Assembly (NCBI GenBank): GCA_965198915.1
Contig: CBDAQC010000006.1
Coordinates: 682,001-746,000, forward strand
Direction: 5' to 3'
DNA length: 64,000 nt
Source of the DNA: BOG-908 sp965198915
GTDB taxonomy: Bacteria > Pseudomonadota > Alphaproteobacteria > Acetobacterales > Acetobacteraceae
The notes beneath the pieces are model-generated. The model was not told the origin of the DNA. It did not search any database and saw only the letters and a program-made list of their open reading frames with translations. Positions 25,123-33,585 of the stretch are shown here, in pieces (the stretch's first letter is position 1; the number at the start of each line of letters is the position of its first letter). The translations under genes were made by a program, and so were the position numbers.

Positions 25123-25415
25123 CGCCGCACACCGCCGCCAGCCCGGCCGGTGCGGCGGCCGCCCTGCTGGTGCGCGCCTACCAGTTGCTGGTGCGGCCGA
25201 TGCTGCCGCCCGCCTGCCGGTTCGAGCCGAGCTGCAGCGCCTACGCGATCACCGCGCTGCGCACCCACGGCGCCGGCCGCGGCACGCTGCTGGCGGCCTG
25301 GCGCATCCTGCGCTGCAACCCATGGGGCGGCTGCGGGCACGATCCCGTTCCCCCCAGCTTCCTTTTCCACTGGCCCGCACGCGCCCACCCACCGAAAGAC
25401 GTCAAGGCAAGCTGA
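25119..25415 (+). CDS. yidD: Membrane protein insertion efficiency factor YidD
   Basis: 98 residues. The conserved core RAYQLLVRPMLPPACRFEPS, CSAYAITALRTHGAG and CNPWGGCGHDPVP contains the family cysteines. Assists YidC-dependent membrane insertion. Overlaps rnpA (ATGA) and yidC (TGATG), showing tight translational coupling. Confidence 0.95.
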   Translation: MTPHTAASPAGAAAALLVRAYQLLVRPMLPPACRFEPSCSAYAITALRTHGAGRGTLLAAWRILRCNPWGGCGHDPVPPSFLFHWPARAHPPKDVKAS

Positions 25416-27169
25416 TGGACCAGAAACGCCTACCGCTGTTCATCGCGATGTCCGTGGCGATCCTGCTGGTGTTCCAGTACCTGGCGCCGCCGAAGAACCA
25501 CGCCCAGCTGGCGCGCCAGGCGGCGCAGACCACGCGCACCACGCCGTCCGGCCAGACTCCGCCGCCGACGCACGATCCGGCACCGCCCGGCACCCAGCCG
25601 GAACACGTGCCGCCGCCGCTGACGGACCCGGCCAAGATCCCGCGTGTGGTGATCGACGGGCCGCGCGTGACCGGCAGCCTCAGCCTGCTGGGCGCCAGCC
25701 TGGACGATTTGCGCCTGCGCTCCTACCACGAGACGGTCGCCAAAACGTCGCCGCTGGTCCGCGTGCTGGAGCCGCGGTCCGACCCGCAGCCCAGCTACGT
25801 GCAGTTCGGCTGGACCAGCACGGACAATGTGAAGCTGCCGGACAGCGACACGGTGTGGACCAGCGACGGCGGCAGCGTCAGCGCCGGCCACCCGGTGACG
25901 ATCAGCTGGGACAACGGCGCCGGGCTGACCTTCCACATCACGCTCTCCGTCGATGACAACTACGTCTTCAGCGTGCGCCAGAGCGTGCACAACGCCGGCG
26001 CGGCACCGGTGCAGCTATGGCCGTGGCAGCGCGTGCGCCGCGACTGGCTGCCGCAGACCGCCGGATACAACGTGTTCGAAGGCCTGGTCGGCATGATCGA
26101 CCTGAAACTGGAAGACCTGTCCTACAGCAAGGTAAAGACCCAGGCCGACAAGGCGGACGGCGTGGGCTACACCCATACCGGACGCGGCGGCTGGGCCGGC
26201 TTCACCGACAAATACTGGCTGACCGCGCTGATCCCGGACCAGGCAGCGCCAGAGACCACCGAGTGGCGCCACTGGCTGGACAACGGTGCGGACCGTTTCG
26301 AAGTGAATTTCCTGGCCACCACGCCGGAACATGTCGCCCCCGGTGGGGACGCCAGCAGTGACAGCCGCGTGTTCGCCGGCGCCAAGGAAGTGCACCTGCT
26401 GGACCGCTATGAAGCGCACGACAATATCCCGCGCTTCTCGTACGCCGTCGATTGGGGCTGGTTCTTCTTCCTGACCAAGCCGTTCTTCTACGCCATCGAC
26501 TGGATCTACGGCGTGGTCGGCAATTTCGGCATCGCCATCCTGATCTTCACGCTGGGCGTGAAAGCGCTGTTCTATCCGATCGCCGCGCGGTCCTACCGCA
26601 GCATGGGCAAGATGCGGCTGCTGGGCCCGAAAATCACCGCCGTGCGCGAACGCTACAAGGACGACCCGGCCAAGCTGCAATCCGAAATGATGGCGGTATA
26701 CAAATCGGAGAACGTGAGCCCGGTCAGCGGCTGCGCGCCGATGCTGCTGCAGATTCCGGTGTTCTTCGCCCTGTACAAGGTCATCCTGATCACCATTGAA
26801 ATGCGCCACGCGCCGTTCTTCGGCTGGATACAGGACCTCTCTTCCGTCGATCCCACCAACATCTTCAACCTGTTCGGCATCATCCCCTTCGATCCCAGCA
26901 CCATCTCGCCCTACCTGCATCTGGGCATCTGGCCGCTGGTGATGGGTGCGACGATGTTCTTCCAGCAGAAACTGAACCCGCCGCCACCCGACCCCGCCCA
27001 GGCGCGCATGCTGCAGTTCATGCCGCTGATCTTCATGTTCACCATGGGACGCTTCCCGGCCGGGCTGGTGATCTACTGGTCCTGGAACAACACGCTGACC
27101 ATGGCGCAGCAATGGTACATCCAGCGCCAGGCGAAGCTCACGCCCTCGGCGCGTGTTGTCCGGACGTGA
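25415..27169 (+). CDS. yidC: Membrane protein insertase YidC
   Basis: 584-residue insertase for inner-membrane proteins. N-terminal anchor MDQKRLPLFIAMSVAILLVF, a proline-rich linker, the large periplasmic beta domain (residues ~75-350), then the conserved C-terminal membrane core: IDWIYGVVGNFGIAILIFTL, GVKALFYPIAARSYRSMGKM (with the functional arginine in the hydrophilic groove), SPVSGCAPMLLQIPVFFALY and FPAGLVIYWSWNNTLTMAQQ. Starts one base inside the yidD stop. Confidence 0.96.
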   Translation: MDQKRLPLFIAMSVAILLVFQYLAPPKNHAQLARQAAQTTRTTPSGQTPPPTHDPAPPGTQPEHVPPPLTDPAKIPRVVIDGPRVTGSLSLLGASLDDLRLRSYHETVAKTSPLVRVLEPRSDPQPSYVQFGWTSTDNVKLPDSDTVWTSDGGSVSAGHPVTISWDNGAGLTFHITLSVDDNYVFSVRQSVHNAGAAPVQLWPWQRVRRDWLPQTAGYNVFEGLVGMIDLKLEDLSYSKVKTQADKADGVGYTHTGRGGWAGFTDKYWLTALIPDQAAPETTEWRHWLDNGADRFEVNFLATTPEHVAPGGDASSDSRVFAGAKEVHLLDRYEAHDNIPRFSYAVDWGWFFFLTKPFFYAIDWIYGVVGNFGIAILIFTLGVKALFYPIAARSYRSMGKMRLLGPKITAVRERYKDDPAKLQSEMMAVYKSENVSPVSGCAPMLLQIPVFFALYKVILITIEMRHAPFFGWIQDLSSVDPTNIFNLFGIIPFDPSTISPYLHLGIWPLVMGATMFFQQKLNPPPPDPAQARMLQFMPLIFMFTMGRFPAGLVIYWSWNNTLTMAQQWYIQRQAKLTPSARVVRT

Positions 27170-27180
27170 GCCAGGCAAGG

Positions 27181-27380
27181 CAAGGCCAAGGGGCTCTGCC
27201 CCCTGGACCCCCGCTAAGGACAGTCGTCCTTAGAACCTGTTTGTTTAGTCAGTGTGCGGAGGGGGGCTGCACGCGTTGTGGCCACGGTACGTGTGCCCCC
27301 CTCCGCACACTGACTAGGCGAAGCCGGGGTCTGGGGCCGACTGGCCCCAGCGGGGTCCAGGGGCAGAGCCCCTGGCCTTG
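27181..27380. repeat. LIR-2 repeat, inverted pair interrupted by a nested hairpin
   Basis: The left part (AAGGGGCTCTGCCCCCTGG, ACCCCCGCTAAGGACAGTCG) is the reverse complement of the right part's ends (GCGGGGTCCAGGGGCAGAGC, CCCTGGCCTT). In the centre, positions 27246-27316 hold a perfect 21-bp stem with a 29-base loop (see next entry). This fills the yidC-engB gap. Confidence 0.8.
27246..27316. repeat. Nested perfect 21-bp hairpin inside LIR-2
   Basis: Arm TAGTCAGTGTGCGGAGGGGG (plus G) at 27246-27266 and its exact reverse complement at 27296-27316. The interior (29 bases) is unrelated to other repeats here. It looks like an insertion into the LIR-2 copy, or an independent structured element. 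Confidence 0.8.
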
Positions 27381-27386
27381 CCTTCC

Positions 27387-28025
27387 GTGACCACACCCGA
27401 AGAACAAGCCGCCGAGATCGAGGCTGGCCGGCTGCTGTTCGCCGCCGAGTGCCGGTTCTACTTTGCGGCGCAGCGGATCGACCAGTTGCCGGAGCCGCGT
27501 GGGCCGGAGGTGGCGTTTGCCGGGCGGTCGAACGTCGGCAAGTCGTCTTTGGTCAATGCGTTGACGGGGCACAAGGCGTTGGCGCGGGCGTCCAGCGAGC
27601 CGGGGCGGACGAAGCAGTTAAACTTCTTCGATTTGGGCGGGCGGCTGGTTCTGGTGGACATGCCGGGCTACGGGTATGCGCAGGCCGCAAAGGCCGTGAA
27701 GGAGGACTGGCAGGGGTTGATGTTCGATTTCCTGCGCGGCCGTGTGGTGTTGCGGCGTGTGGTGTTGTTGCTGGACGCGCGCATCGAGCTGAAGGCGTCC
27801 GACCTGGCGGTAATGGATTTGTTCGACCGGGCGGCGGTGGCGTTCCAGTTGGTGTTGACGAAGATTGACGGTTTGAAGCCGGACCGCCTGGCGCGCAAGC
27901 GGGCGGAGGTGGAGGCGGCGATGAAGAAGCATGCGGCCGCCTATCCCGAGATTCTGGCAACGAGTGCGCGCACCGGCGAGGGGATCGAGGCGTTGCGGGC
28001 GGGGCTGGCGACGCTGGCGGGGTAG
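27387..28025 (+). CDS. engB: Ribosome-biogenesis GTPase EngB (YihA)
   Basis: 212-residue small GTPase needed for 50S assembly. G1 FAGRSNVGKSSLVNAL, switch/G2 EPGRTKQLNFF, G3 VDMPGYGYAQA, G4 VLTKIDGL (TKID), G5-like ATSARTGEGI. Begins with GTG just after the LIR-2 repeat; a TTG nine bases earlier is possible. Follows yidC, as in many alphaproteobacteria. Confidence 0.93.
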   Translation: MTTPEEQAAEIEAGRLLFAAECRFYFAAQRIDQLPEPRGPEVAFAGRSNVGKSSLVNALTGHKALARASSEPGRTKQLNFFDLGGRLVLVDMPGYGYAQAAKAVKEDWQGLMFDFLRGRVVLRRVVLLLDARIELKASDLAVMDLFDRAAVAFQLVLTKIDGLKPDRLARKRAEVEAAMKKHAAAYPEILATSARTGEGIEALRAGLATLAG

Positions 28026-28066
28026 GCGGCTGGGGGCGGCAGGCCTGGGCGGCGGAGGAGCGGCTG

Positions 28067-28492
28067 ATGGAGTGCCGGGCGGAGGGCGTTGGGGTCGAGG
28101 CGCAGACTTTGATTGCGGTGCGCGACGTTCGGGCGAGCAGCGCCTGGTATGGCGCGCTGCTCGGGGCGGACAGCCTTCCGGATCACAGCCACCGCGACGT
28201 GTATGACCGCATCACTCGTTCAGGGGTGTTGCTGCTCCAATTGCATGCCTGGAACGTGGAACAGCACCCTAACCTGGTCCACCGCGATGCGGCACCGCCC
28301 GGGCATGGTGTTCTGCTGTGGTTCCAGGTGGACGACTTCGCGTCCGCGGTGGCCCGGGCGCGCGCTTTGGGGGCCGAGATCATAACGCAGCCTTGCTTGA
28401 ACCCGGCGCCGAGGCACTGGGAGATCTGGCTGCGCGACATGGACGGGTATGTCGTGGTGATCGCGGGACCCGACGGGGCGGACGCTGCGTAG
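28067..28492 (+). CDS. VOC-superfamily (glyoxalase/bleomycin-resistance-like) protein
   Basis: 141 residues with the beta-alpha-beta-beta-beta repeats of the vicinal oxygen chelate fold: AVRDVRASSAWYGALLGADS and, in the second half, LLWFQVDDFASAVARARALG, ending WEIWLRDMDGYVVVIAGP with a metal-ligand-like glutamate. GGAGG precedes the ATG. No distinguishing substrate residues. Confidence 0.8.
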   Translation: MECRAEGVGVEAQTLIAVRDVRASSAWYGALLGADSLPDHSHRDVYDRITRSGVLLLQLHAWNVEQHPNLVHRDAAPPGHGVLLWFQVDDFASAVARARALGAEIITQPCLNPAPRHWEIWLRDMDGYVVVIAGPDGADAA

Positions 28493-28673
28493 TAAAACAG
28501 GCATAAGGCGCGCGACCGGTGCCGCTCTACTGGCGAGGCATTCTGGTGCAGCGGAATGCTGGGCGCTGTCGGGATGTCGCATCCGTGTTTGTTGGCACGC
28601 AAGCAGCGGTATGCTCGGTTGACACGCCAACAGACGCGCGGGCTTCGCGCTACACGGACGCAGGGGGTTTGCC

Positions 28674-29555
28674 ATGATCAGGATCGCGGGATTTGCGGTC
28701 GCACTCTGCCTCGCGCTGGGCCAGGCATTCGCGCAGCCGGTGCCGGCGGCGATCGGCGCCGATCCTGCGCCGGACCCGCAGCATCCGGCGCGCTCCGTCG
28801 TGCTGCACATCCCGAGCGGCGGGGTGCAGATCAACGGCCTGGTCTATGTGGCGTCCGGGCCCGCGCCGCATCCCACGCTGGTGCTGTGCCACGGCCTGCC
28901 GGGCAACGAGAAGAACCTTGATCTGGCGCAGGCGGTGCGGCGCGCCGGCTGGAACGTTGTCACGTTCAACTATCGCGGCAGTTGGGGCAGCCCGGGCGCC
29001 TTCAGCTTCGCCCATACGCTGGAAGACACCGCCGCCGTGCTTGCCTATGTCCGGGCGCCGGACAACGCGCACGCGCTCGGCGTCGACCCGGCGCGCATCG
29101 TGCTCGCGGGCCACAGCATGGGCGGTTGGGTAACGGCGCAGATCGCCGCGCAGGACCATGCGCTGGCCGGCGCCATACTGATCTCCGCCTGGGATGCCGG
29201 CCTGGACGGTGCGGCCAACGCCGGCACGCCGGCGAAGCTCGCGGCCGGCATGGCGGATAATTACGAGACGCTGGCGGGCACGTCGCCACGCACGCTGGCG
29301 GACGAGCTGATCGCGCATGGCGCCGCCTGGTCGTTCCCGCCGCTCGCCGGCAAGCTGGCCGGCACGAAGCTGCTCGTGCTGACCTCCGACGACGGCAACG
29401 CGGCGAACGACATGGCGCTCGTCACGGCGATCGGGAAGCAGGGCGGGCACAGGGTGAGCGACGCGCATGCGGCGACTGATCATAGCTGGTCGGATCACCG
29501 GATTGTTTTGGAGGCTTTCGTGTTGAATTGGCTGGCATCGGTTTCTGGGTCTTAG
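28674..29555 (+). CDS. Exported alpha/beta-hydrolase
   Basis: 293 residues with a signal peptide (MIRIAGFAVALCLALGQAFA). The hydrolase core shows LVLCHGLPGNEKNLDLAQAV, the nucleophile elbow GHSMGG at about residues 146-151, SAWDAGLDGA and a late histidine in HSWSDHR (the catalytic histidine position). Predicted periplasmic esterase or peptidase-like (S9/dienelactone-type); substrate unknown. About 180 bases upstream (28493-28673) contain no gene or clear signal. Confidence 0.82.
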   Translation: MIRIAGFAVALCLALGQAFAQPVPAAIGADPAPDPQHPARSVVLHIPSGGVQINGLVYVASGPAPHPTLVLCHGLPGNEKNLDLAQAVRRAGWNVVTFNYRGSWGSPGAFSFAHTLEDTAAVLAYVRAPDNAHALGVDPARIVLAGHSMGGWVTAQIAAQDHALAGAILISAWDAGLDGAANAGTPAKLAAGMADNYETLAGTSPRTLADELIAHGAAWSFPPLAGKLAGTKLLVLTSDDGNAANDMALVTAIGKQGGHRVSDAHAATDHSWSDHRIVLEAFVLNWLASVSGS

Positions 29556-29561
29556 CTGCGT

Positions 29562-29622
29562 AAGGAAGGCCTTCTTTTTCGAGAAAAAGAAGCAAAAAGC
29601 TTTTGACTGTGCTGTCGCGGAC
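29562..29622. repeat. LIR-1 half element
   Basis: Left arm with CTTCTTTTTCGAGAAAAAG, GCAAAAAGCTTTTGAC and TGCTGTCGCGGA. Confidence 0.8.
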
Positions 29623-29680
29623 TGTTTGCAAAGCTGGTGGCCCTGACAGAACTTTCGTCCATTCGTGCTACGGGTTAGCG

Positions 29681-30079
29681 ATGTCCCTCCCTGCACGTTT
29701 GCTGTGCGTCATGGTGAGTGCGCTGTGCGGCAGCCTCGGCCTGCGTGCGTCAGCGCAGGCTGTTCCGCCGAAGTCCGGCACATTCCGCGTGGTCTTCGAC
29801 CGTGCCGACCTTCTCACGCGCGAGCGCAAGTTGATTGCACGCGCGGTAAGGGCGAGCACGCACCACCAGATAATACGGATCGAGATGCGCGACTTAACCG
29901 GCCAGGGCGGCACGGCCTTGGCGCTCCCCTTGTGGGAACAGCGTGCCAGCAACGTGCGGTCCGAATTGGTGCGCGATGGCGTGGCCGGCAGTTGCATAAG
30001 CGTTCATCGCCCGGTCGACAGAAATCCCTGCTCCCGCACGGGCATGGACGCCGAAATCCACAAAGCTGCCGCGTGCTGA
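29681..30079 (+). CDS. Small exported OmpA-like protein, degenerate
   Basis: 132 residues with a signal peptide (MSLPARLLCVMVSALCGSLG). The mature part VVFDRADLLTRERKLIARAV and LPLWEQRASNVRSELVRDGV, with SCISVHRPVDRN near the end, follows the order of an OmpA C-terminal (peptidoglycan-binding) domain but lacks the typical NxxLSxxRA consensus: only WEQRASNVRSEL remains. Function unknown; possibly a diverged envelope protein. Two cysteines near the end could form a disulphide. Confidence 0.55.
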   Translation: MSLPARLLCVMVSALCGSLGLRASAQAVPPKSGTFRVVFDRADLLTRERKLIARAVRASTHHQIIRIEMRDLTGQGGTALALPLWEQRASNVRSELVRDGVAGSCISVHRPVDRNPCSRTGMDAEIHKAAAC

Positions 30080-30150
30080 TCGACCTCACGTGACCAGCAT
30101 CCGCCGACACGCACTCATCCCCACATCGCGACAGCGCCCTCTCTTCCTCG

Positions 30151-31227
30151 CTAAACCCCTATACGCCCAGCGGCCGTGTCCCACCGCTCCCGGATCGCCG
30201 CGAACACCTCCGCCACCCCGATTGCGCGCAGGCATTTCACGTCGAACGGGCAGGGCGTGCGCAGCCAGCACGGGGCACAGGGCACTTGCGTGTAGAACTC
30301 CACGTTGCCCTCGTAATGCGCGTTCACCGGGTGTTCGTAGCCGCCGATGATCACCACCGTGGGCGTGCCGGCGGCGCCGGCGATGTGCATGGGGCCGGAC
30401 ACCGGGCCCACATGGATGTCCGCGGCGCTGATGGCGGCGGCGAGTTGCGCAAGCGTGGTTTGGCCGCGCAAATCCAGATAGTGGCCCGCCGGCACCGGGT
30501 CCGGCGTATCGGGCGCGTCGCCGATCTCGATCAGCGTGGAGGTGGCGGCCACGCGGGCCACCAGCTCGTCCCAGCGTGCATCCGGCCAGTCCTTGTTCGG
30601 GGTGAACCGGCTGGCGCGGCGCAGTGCGACCACCCAGGGCCGCGGCAGGTCGCGCCAGGCGTTCTGGTAGGCCTCCACCAGCGAGCCGTCGATCACGCAG
30701 TCGGGCTGCACGTCGGTCACGTTCACGCCGATCCGGTCACCAAGCAGGCGCGCGATGTGCGCCGTGGTGGGCACCGTCTTCAGGTAATCCAGGTAGATGT
30801 TGCCGGGCGGGCGCGCCGAGTCCGGCAGCACCTCGTCTATGTAGGGCAGGCCTTCCACCAGCTCCGGAAAGTTCGTGTAGAAGCGTATGCGGCCGGTCGG
30901 GTTGGCCTGGCGGGCGGCACGCAAGGCCGGCGTGCACATCAGCACGTCGCCGATCCCCTTGTCGCGCGCCACGTCCAGCACCGCGCGCCGGTAAGGGCGC
31001 GCCCAGACGCGCGGGAACATGATGAAGCGGGCCAGCTTGCCGGAGTAGGAGATGCGGCGCCGCCTGGCGGTGATGAGCCTGTCCTTCAGGCGGGCGAACA
31101 GCCAGCGCCGCTCCTCGATCCCGGACGTGTTCAAACTATCCGCAGCGGATTGCCCGGGGAGCAGCCGGCTAGCATCGGCAGGGTTCAGTTGTCTCTCCGG
31201 AGCGGCCGGCGTGCTTCCTAGCAGCAA
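30151..31227 (-). CDS. Glycosyltransferase family 9 (heptosyltransferase-like)
   Basis: Up to 358 residues. GT9 features: LDVARDKGIGDVLMCTPALR (donor-side loop), PTVVIIGGYEHPVNAHYEGN, DIHVGPVSGPMHIAGAAGTP (the conserved G-P-x-H-I-A nucleotide-sugar region) and a cysteine-rich tail CAPCWLRTPCPFDVKCL, as in several GT9 proteins. The 5' start is a TTG inside the ybdD stop region; an ATG at 31020 would shorten it by 69 residues. Probably adds heptose or a related sugar to LPS core or a glycan. Confidence 0.8.
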   Translation of the reverse strand: MLLGSTPAAPERQLNPADASRLLPGQSAADSLNTSGIEERRWLFARLKDRLITARRRRISYSGKLARFIMFPRVWARPYRRAVLDVARDKGIGDVLMCTPALRAARQANPTGRIRFYTNFPELVEGLPYIDEVLPDSARPPGNIYLDYLKTVPTTAHIARLLGDRIGVNVTDVQPDCVIDGSLVEAYQNAWRDLPRPWVVALRRASRFTPNKDWPDARWDELVARVAATSTLIEIGDAPDTPDPVPAGHYLDLRGQTTLAQLAAAISAADIHVGPVSGPMHIAGAAGTPTVVIIGGYEHPVNAHYEGNVEFYTQVPCAPCWLRTPCPFDVKCLRAIGVAEVFAAIRERWDTAAGRIGV

Positions 31228-31424
31228 CGCAGCCCGCCGCCTGCCCCGAACCTTGCGTCCTGCCGCGTGCGGAAGAACGCGTCGCGTGACAACGCTTCCG
31301 TCTCGGGATGGACTTCCTGCAGGTGCGCCACGTAACGGTCGTAGTCCGGCAACCCCACCACTAGCTCCACCGCCGCGCGGGCGCGGCTCATGTCAAACGT
31401 TCGGCCGAAGCAGCGGCAGATCAT
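31218..31424 (-). CDS. YbdD/YjiX family protein, CstA partner
   Basis: 68 residues: MICRCFGRTFDMSRARAAVE, VVGLPDYDRYVAHLQEVHPE, RDAFFRTRQDARFGAGGGLR, CC. This matches the E. coli YbdD/YjiX type, including the PDYD and terminal CC motifs, and such genes follow cstA. GAGGA lies five bases before the ATG used. Overlaps the end of cstA by about 32 bases, indicating coupled translation. Confidence 0.9.
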   Translation of the reverse strand: MICRCFGRTFDMSRARAAVELVVGLPDYDRYVAHLQEVHPETEALSRDAFFRTRQDARFGAGGGLRCC

Positions 31425-33444
31425 GGCGGTCCTCATGCGTGGTCACTTTTACGTCCCGCAGGGCCTGAAAGATGCACGCGGCGCCGGCGCCCAGCATCAG
31501 CACCACCACGGCCATGAACAGGCCGGTCAGCGCACAATCCACGTAGTCGTTGGCCAGCACCTGTCCCATGTCGGCGGCCGTCTTGGCCGGCGCCATCACG
31601 TGGCCTTGCGCCAGGGCGGCGGAAAACTTCGCGGCGTGGGCCAGGAAACCCACGGCCGGCGCCGGCGAGAAGATCTTCTCCCAGCCGGCCGTCAGCGTGC
31701 ACACCGCCAGCCACGCGGCGGGTGCCGCCGCCACCGCGGCGTAGGTCTGCCGCTTCATCTTGAACAGTACCACCGTGGCCAGCGTCAGCGCGATCGCGGC
31801 CAGCATCTGGTTGGAGATGCCGAACAGCGGCCACAGCGTGTTGATGCCGCCCAGCGGATCGACCACGCCCTGATACAGGAAATACCCCCAGGCGCACACG
31901 GCCAGGCCGGTGGCCGCCACGTTGGCCAGCGTGCTCTCGGTCCGTCGCCAGGCGGGCACGGCCATACCGGCAAGGTCCTGGATCATGAAGCGCGCCACGC
32001 GGGTGCCGGCATCCAGCGTGGTCAGGATGAACAGCGCCTCGAACAGGATGGCGAAATGATACCAGAACGCCATCAGGCTGCGGCCGCCCAGCGCGCCGGA
32101 CAGGATGCGGGACATGCCCACCGCAAGGGTCGGCGCACCACCGGCGCGCGCCAGGATCGTGTGCTCGCCCACGTCACGCGCCAGGTCCGTCAGCGCGCCG
32201 GCGGAGATGGGGAAGCCCCAGCCGCTGATGGTGGAAGAGGCGGCGTCGACCGTGCTGCCGACGAGCGCGGCCGGCGCGTTCATCGCGAAATACGCGCCGG
32301 GTTCCAGCACGCAGGCGGCGATCAGCGCCATGATGGCCACCATGCTCTCGGCCAGCATGGCGCCGTAGCCGATGGCGCGTATCTGCGCCTCGTCGCCGAT
32401 CATCTTGGGCGTGGTGCCGCTGGAGACGAGCGCGTGGAAGCCGCTGACGCTGCCGCAGGCGATGGTGATGAACAGGAACGGGAACAAATGGCCGGCGAAC
32501 ACCGGCCCGGTGCCGTCCACGAACCGGCTGACCGCCGGCATGCGCAACTCCGGCATCACCACCGCGATGCCCAGGGCCAGCGCGCAGATGGTGCCGATCT
32601 TGAGAAAGGTGCTGAGGTAATCGCGCGGGGCCAGGATCAGCCAGACCGGCAGCACGCTGGCCACGAAGCCGTATGCCATCAGCATGAACGCCCAGGTGAC
32701 GCCGCTGAAGGTGAACCGCGCGGCCCAGATAGGGTCGGCCGCCACCGCCCCGCCCAGCCACAGCGAGGCCATCAGCAGCACGAAGCCGATGACGCTCATC
32801 TCCAGCACCCGGCCGGGCCGCACGTAGCGGCCGTACAGCCCCATCAGCAGCGCGATCGGCACGGTGGCGAACACGGTGAAGCTGCCCCACGGCGAGCCGG
32901 CCAGCGCCTTGACCACCACCAGCGCCAGCACCGCCAGCAGGATCACCATGATCGCCAGGATGCCCACGCTGGCCACGATGCCGGCGAACGGCCCCATCTC
33001 GGTGCGTATCATGTCGCCCAGGCTGCGCCCGTCCCGCCGGACGGAGAGGTAGAGGATCAGCATGTCCTGCACGGCGCCGGCGAACACCACGCCCACCAGG
33101 ATCCACAGCGTGCCTGGCAGGAAGCCCATCTGGGCGGCCAGCACAGGGCCTACCAGCGGGCCGGCGCCGGCAATGGCCGCGAAATGGTGGCCGAACAGCA
33201 CGTATTTGTTGGTGGGCACGTAATCCAGGCCGTCGTTGCGGACCACGGCGGGCGTGGGCCGGGCGGCGTCCAGCCGCAGCACGCGGCTGGCGATGAACAG
33301 GCTGTAGTAGCGATAGGCCAGCGCGTAGGTGCACAGTGCCGCGGTAACAAGCCAGAGCGCGTTGACGCTTTCGCCGCGGGCGGTGGCGAGCACGGCGAGC
33401 GCTGCGGCGCCTAACAGGGCGACTACGGCCCATAATGCTTTCAT
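31393..33444 (-). CDS. cstA: Carbon starvation protein CstA (pyruvate/peptide transporter family)
   Basis: 683 residues, very hydrophobic, with well over a dozen membrane segments. Family motifs: ARPTPAVVRNDGLDYVPTNK, VLFGHHFAAIAGAGPLVGPV, LAAQMGFLPGTLWILVGVVF, GGAPTLAVGMSRILSG, ATGLAVCAWGYFLYQGVVDP and LFGISNQMLAAIALTLATVV. Family members take up pyruvate or peptides, often when carbon is scarce. ybdD overlaps its 3' end. Confidence 0.95.
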   Translation of the reverse strand: MKALWAVVALLGAAALAVLATARGESVNALWLVTAALCTYALAYRYYSLFIASRVLRLDAARPTPAVVRNDGLDYVPTNKYVLFGHHFAAIAGAGPLVGPVLAAQMGFLPGTLWILVGVVFAGAVQDMLILYLSVRRDGRSLGDMIRTEMGPFAGIVASVGILAIMVILLAVLALVVVKALAGSPWGSFTVFATVPIALLMGLYGRYVRPGRVLEMSVIGFVLLMASLWLGGAVAADPIWAARFTFSGVTWAFMLMAYGFVASVLPVWLILAPRDYLSTFLKIGTICALALGIAVVMPELRMPAVSRFVDGTGPVFAGHLFPFLFITIACGSVSGFHALVSSGTTPKMIGDEAQIRAIGYGAMLAESMVAIMALIAACVLEPGAYFAMNAPAALVGSTVDAASSTISGWGFPISAGALTDLARDVGEHTILARAGGAPTLAVGMSRILSGALGGRSLMAFWYHFAILFEALFILTTLDAGTRVARFMIQDLAGMAVPAWRRTESTLANVAATGLAVCAWGYFLYQGVVDPLGGINTLWPLFGISNQMLAAIALTLATVVLFKMKRQTYAAVAAAPAAWLAVCTLTAGWEKIFSPAPAVGFLAHAAKFSAALAQGHVMAPAKTAADMGQVLANDYVDCALTGLFMAVVVLMLGAGAACIFQALRDVKVTTHEDRHDLPLLRPNV

Positions 33445-33462
33445 GTGGCTGGCACCCTAAGG

Positions 33463-33585
33463 AAGCAGTTCTTTTTTGAAAAAAAGAACCAAAAAACTTT
33501 TGCTCCCTGGCGGCGGCTGCTGAAAAACGGCGCGACAGCGGAGGAAAAGTTTTTTGCTTCTTTTTTTCAAAAAAGAAGGCCTTTC
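33463..33585. repeat. LIR-1 intergenic hairpin element
   Basis: Left arm of the GTTC/GAAC type (GTTCTTTTTTGAAAAAAAG, AACC), right arm of the CTTC/GAAG type. Between divergent or tandem cstA and LLM genes. Confidence 0.92.

Noticed and set aside
31390..33414. A 674-residue plus-strand opening opposite cstA
   Set aside because: Same reason: shadow of a well-identified membrane protein, composition of H, G, R, Q.
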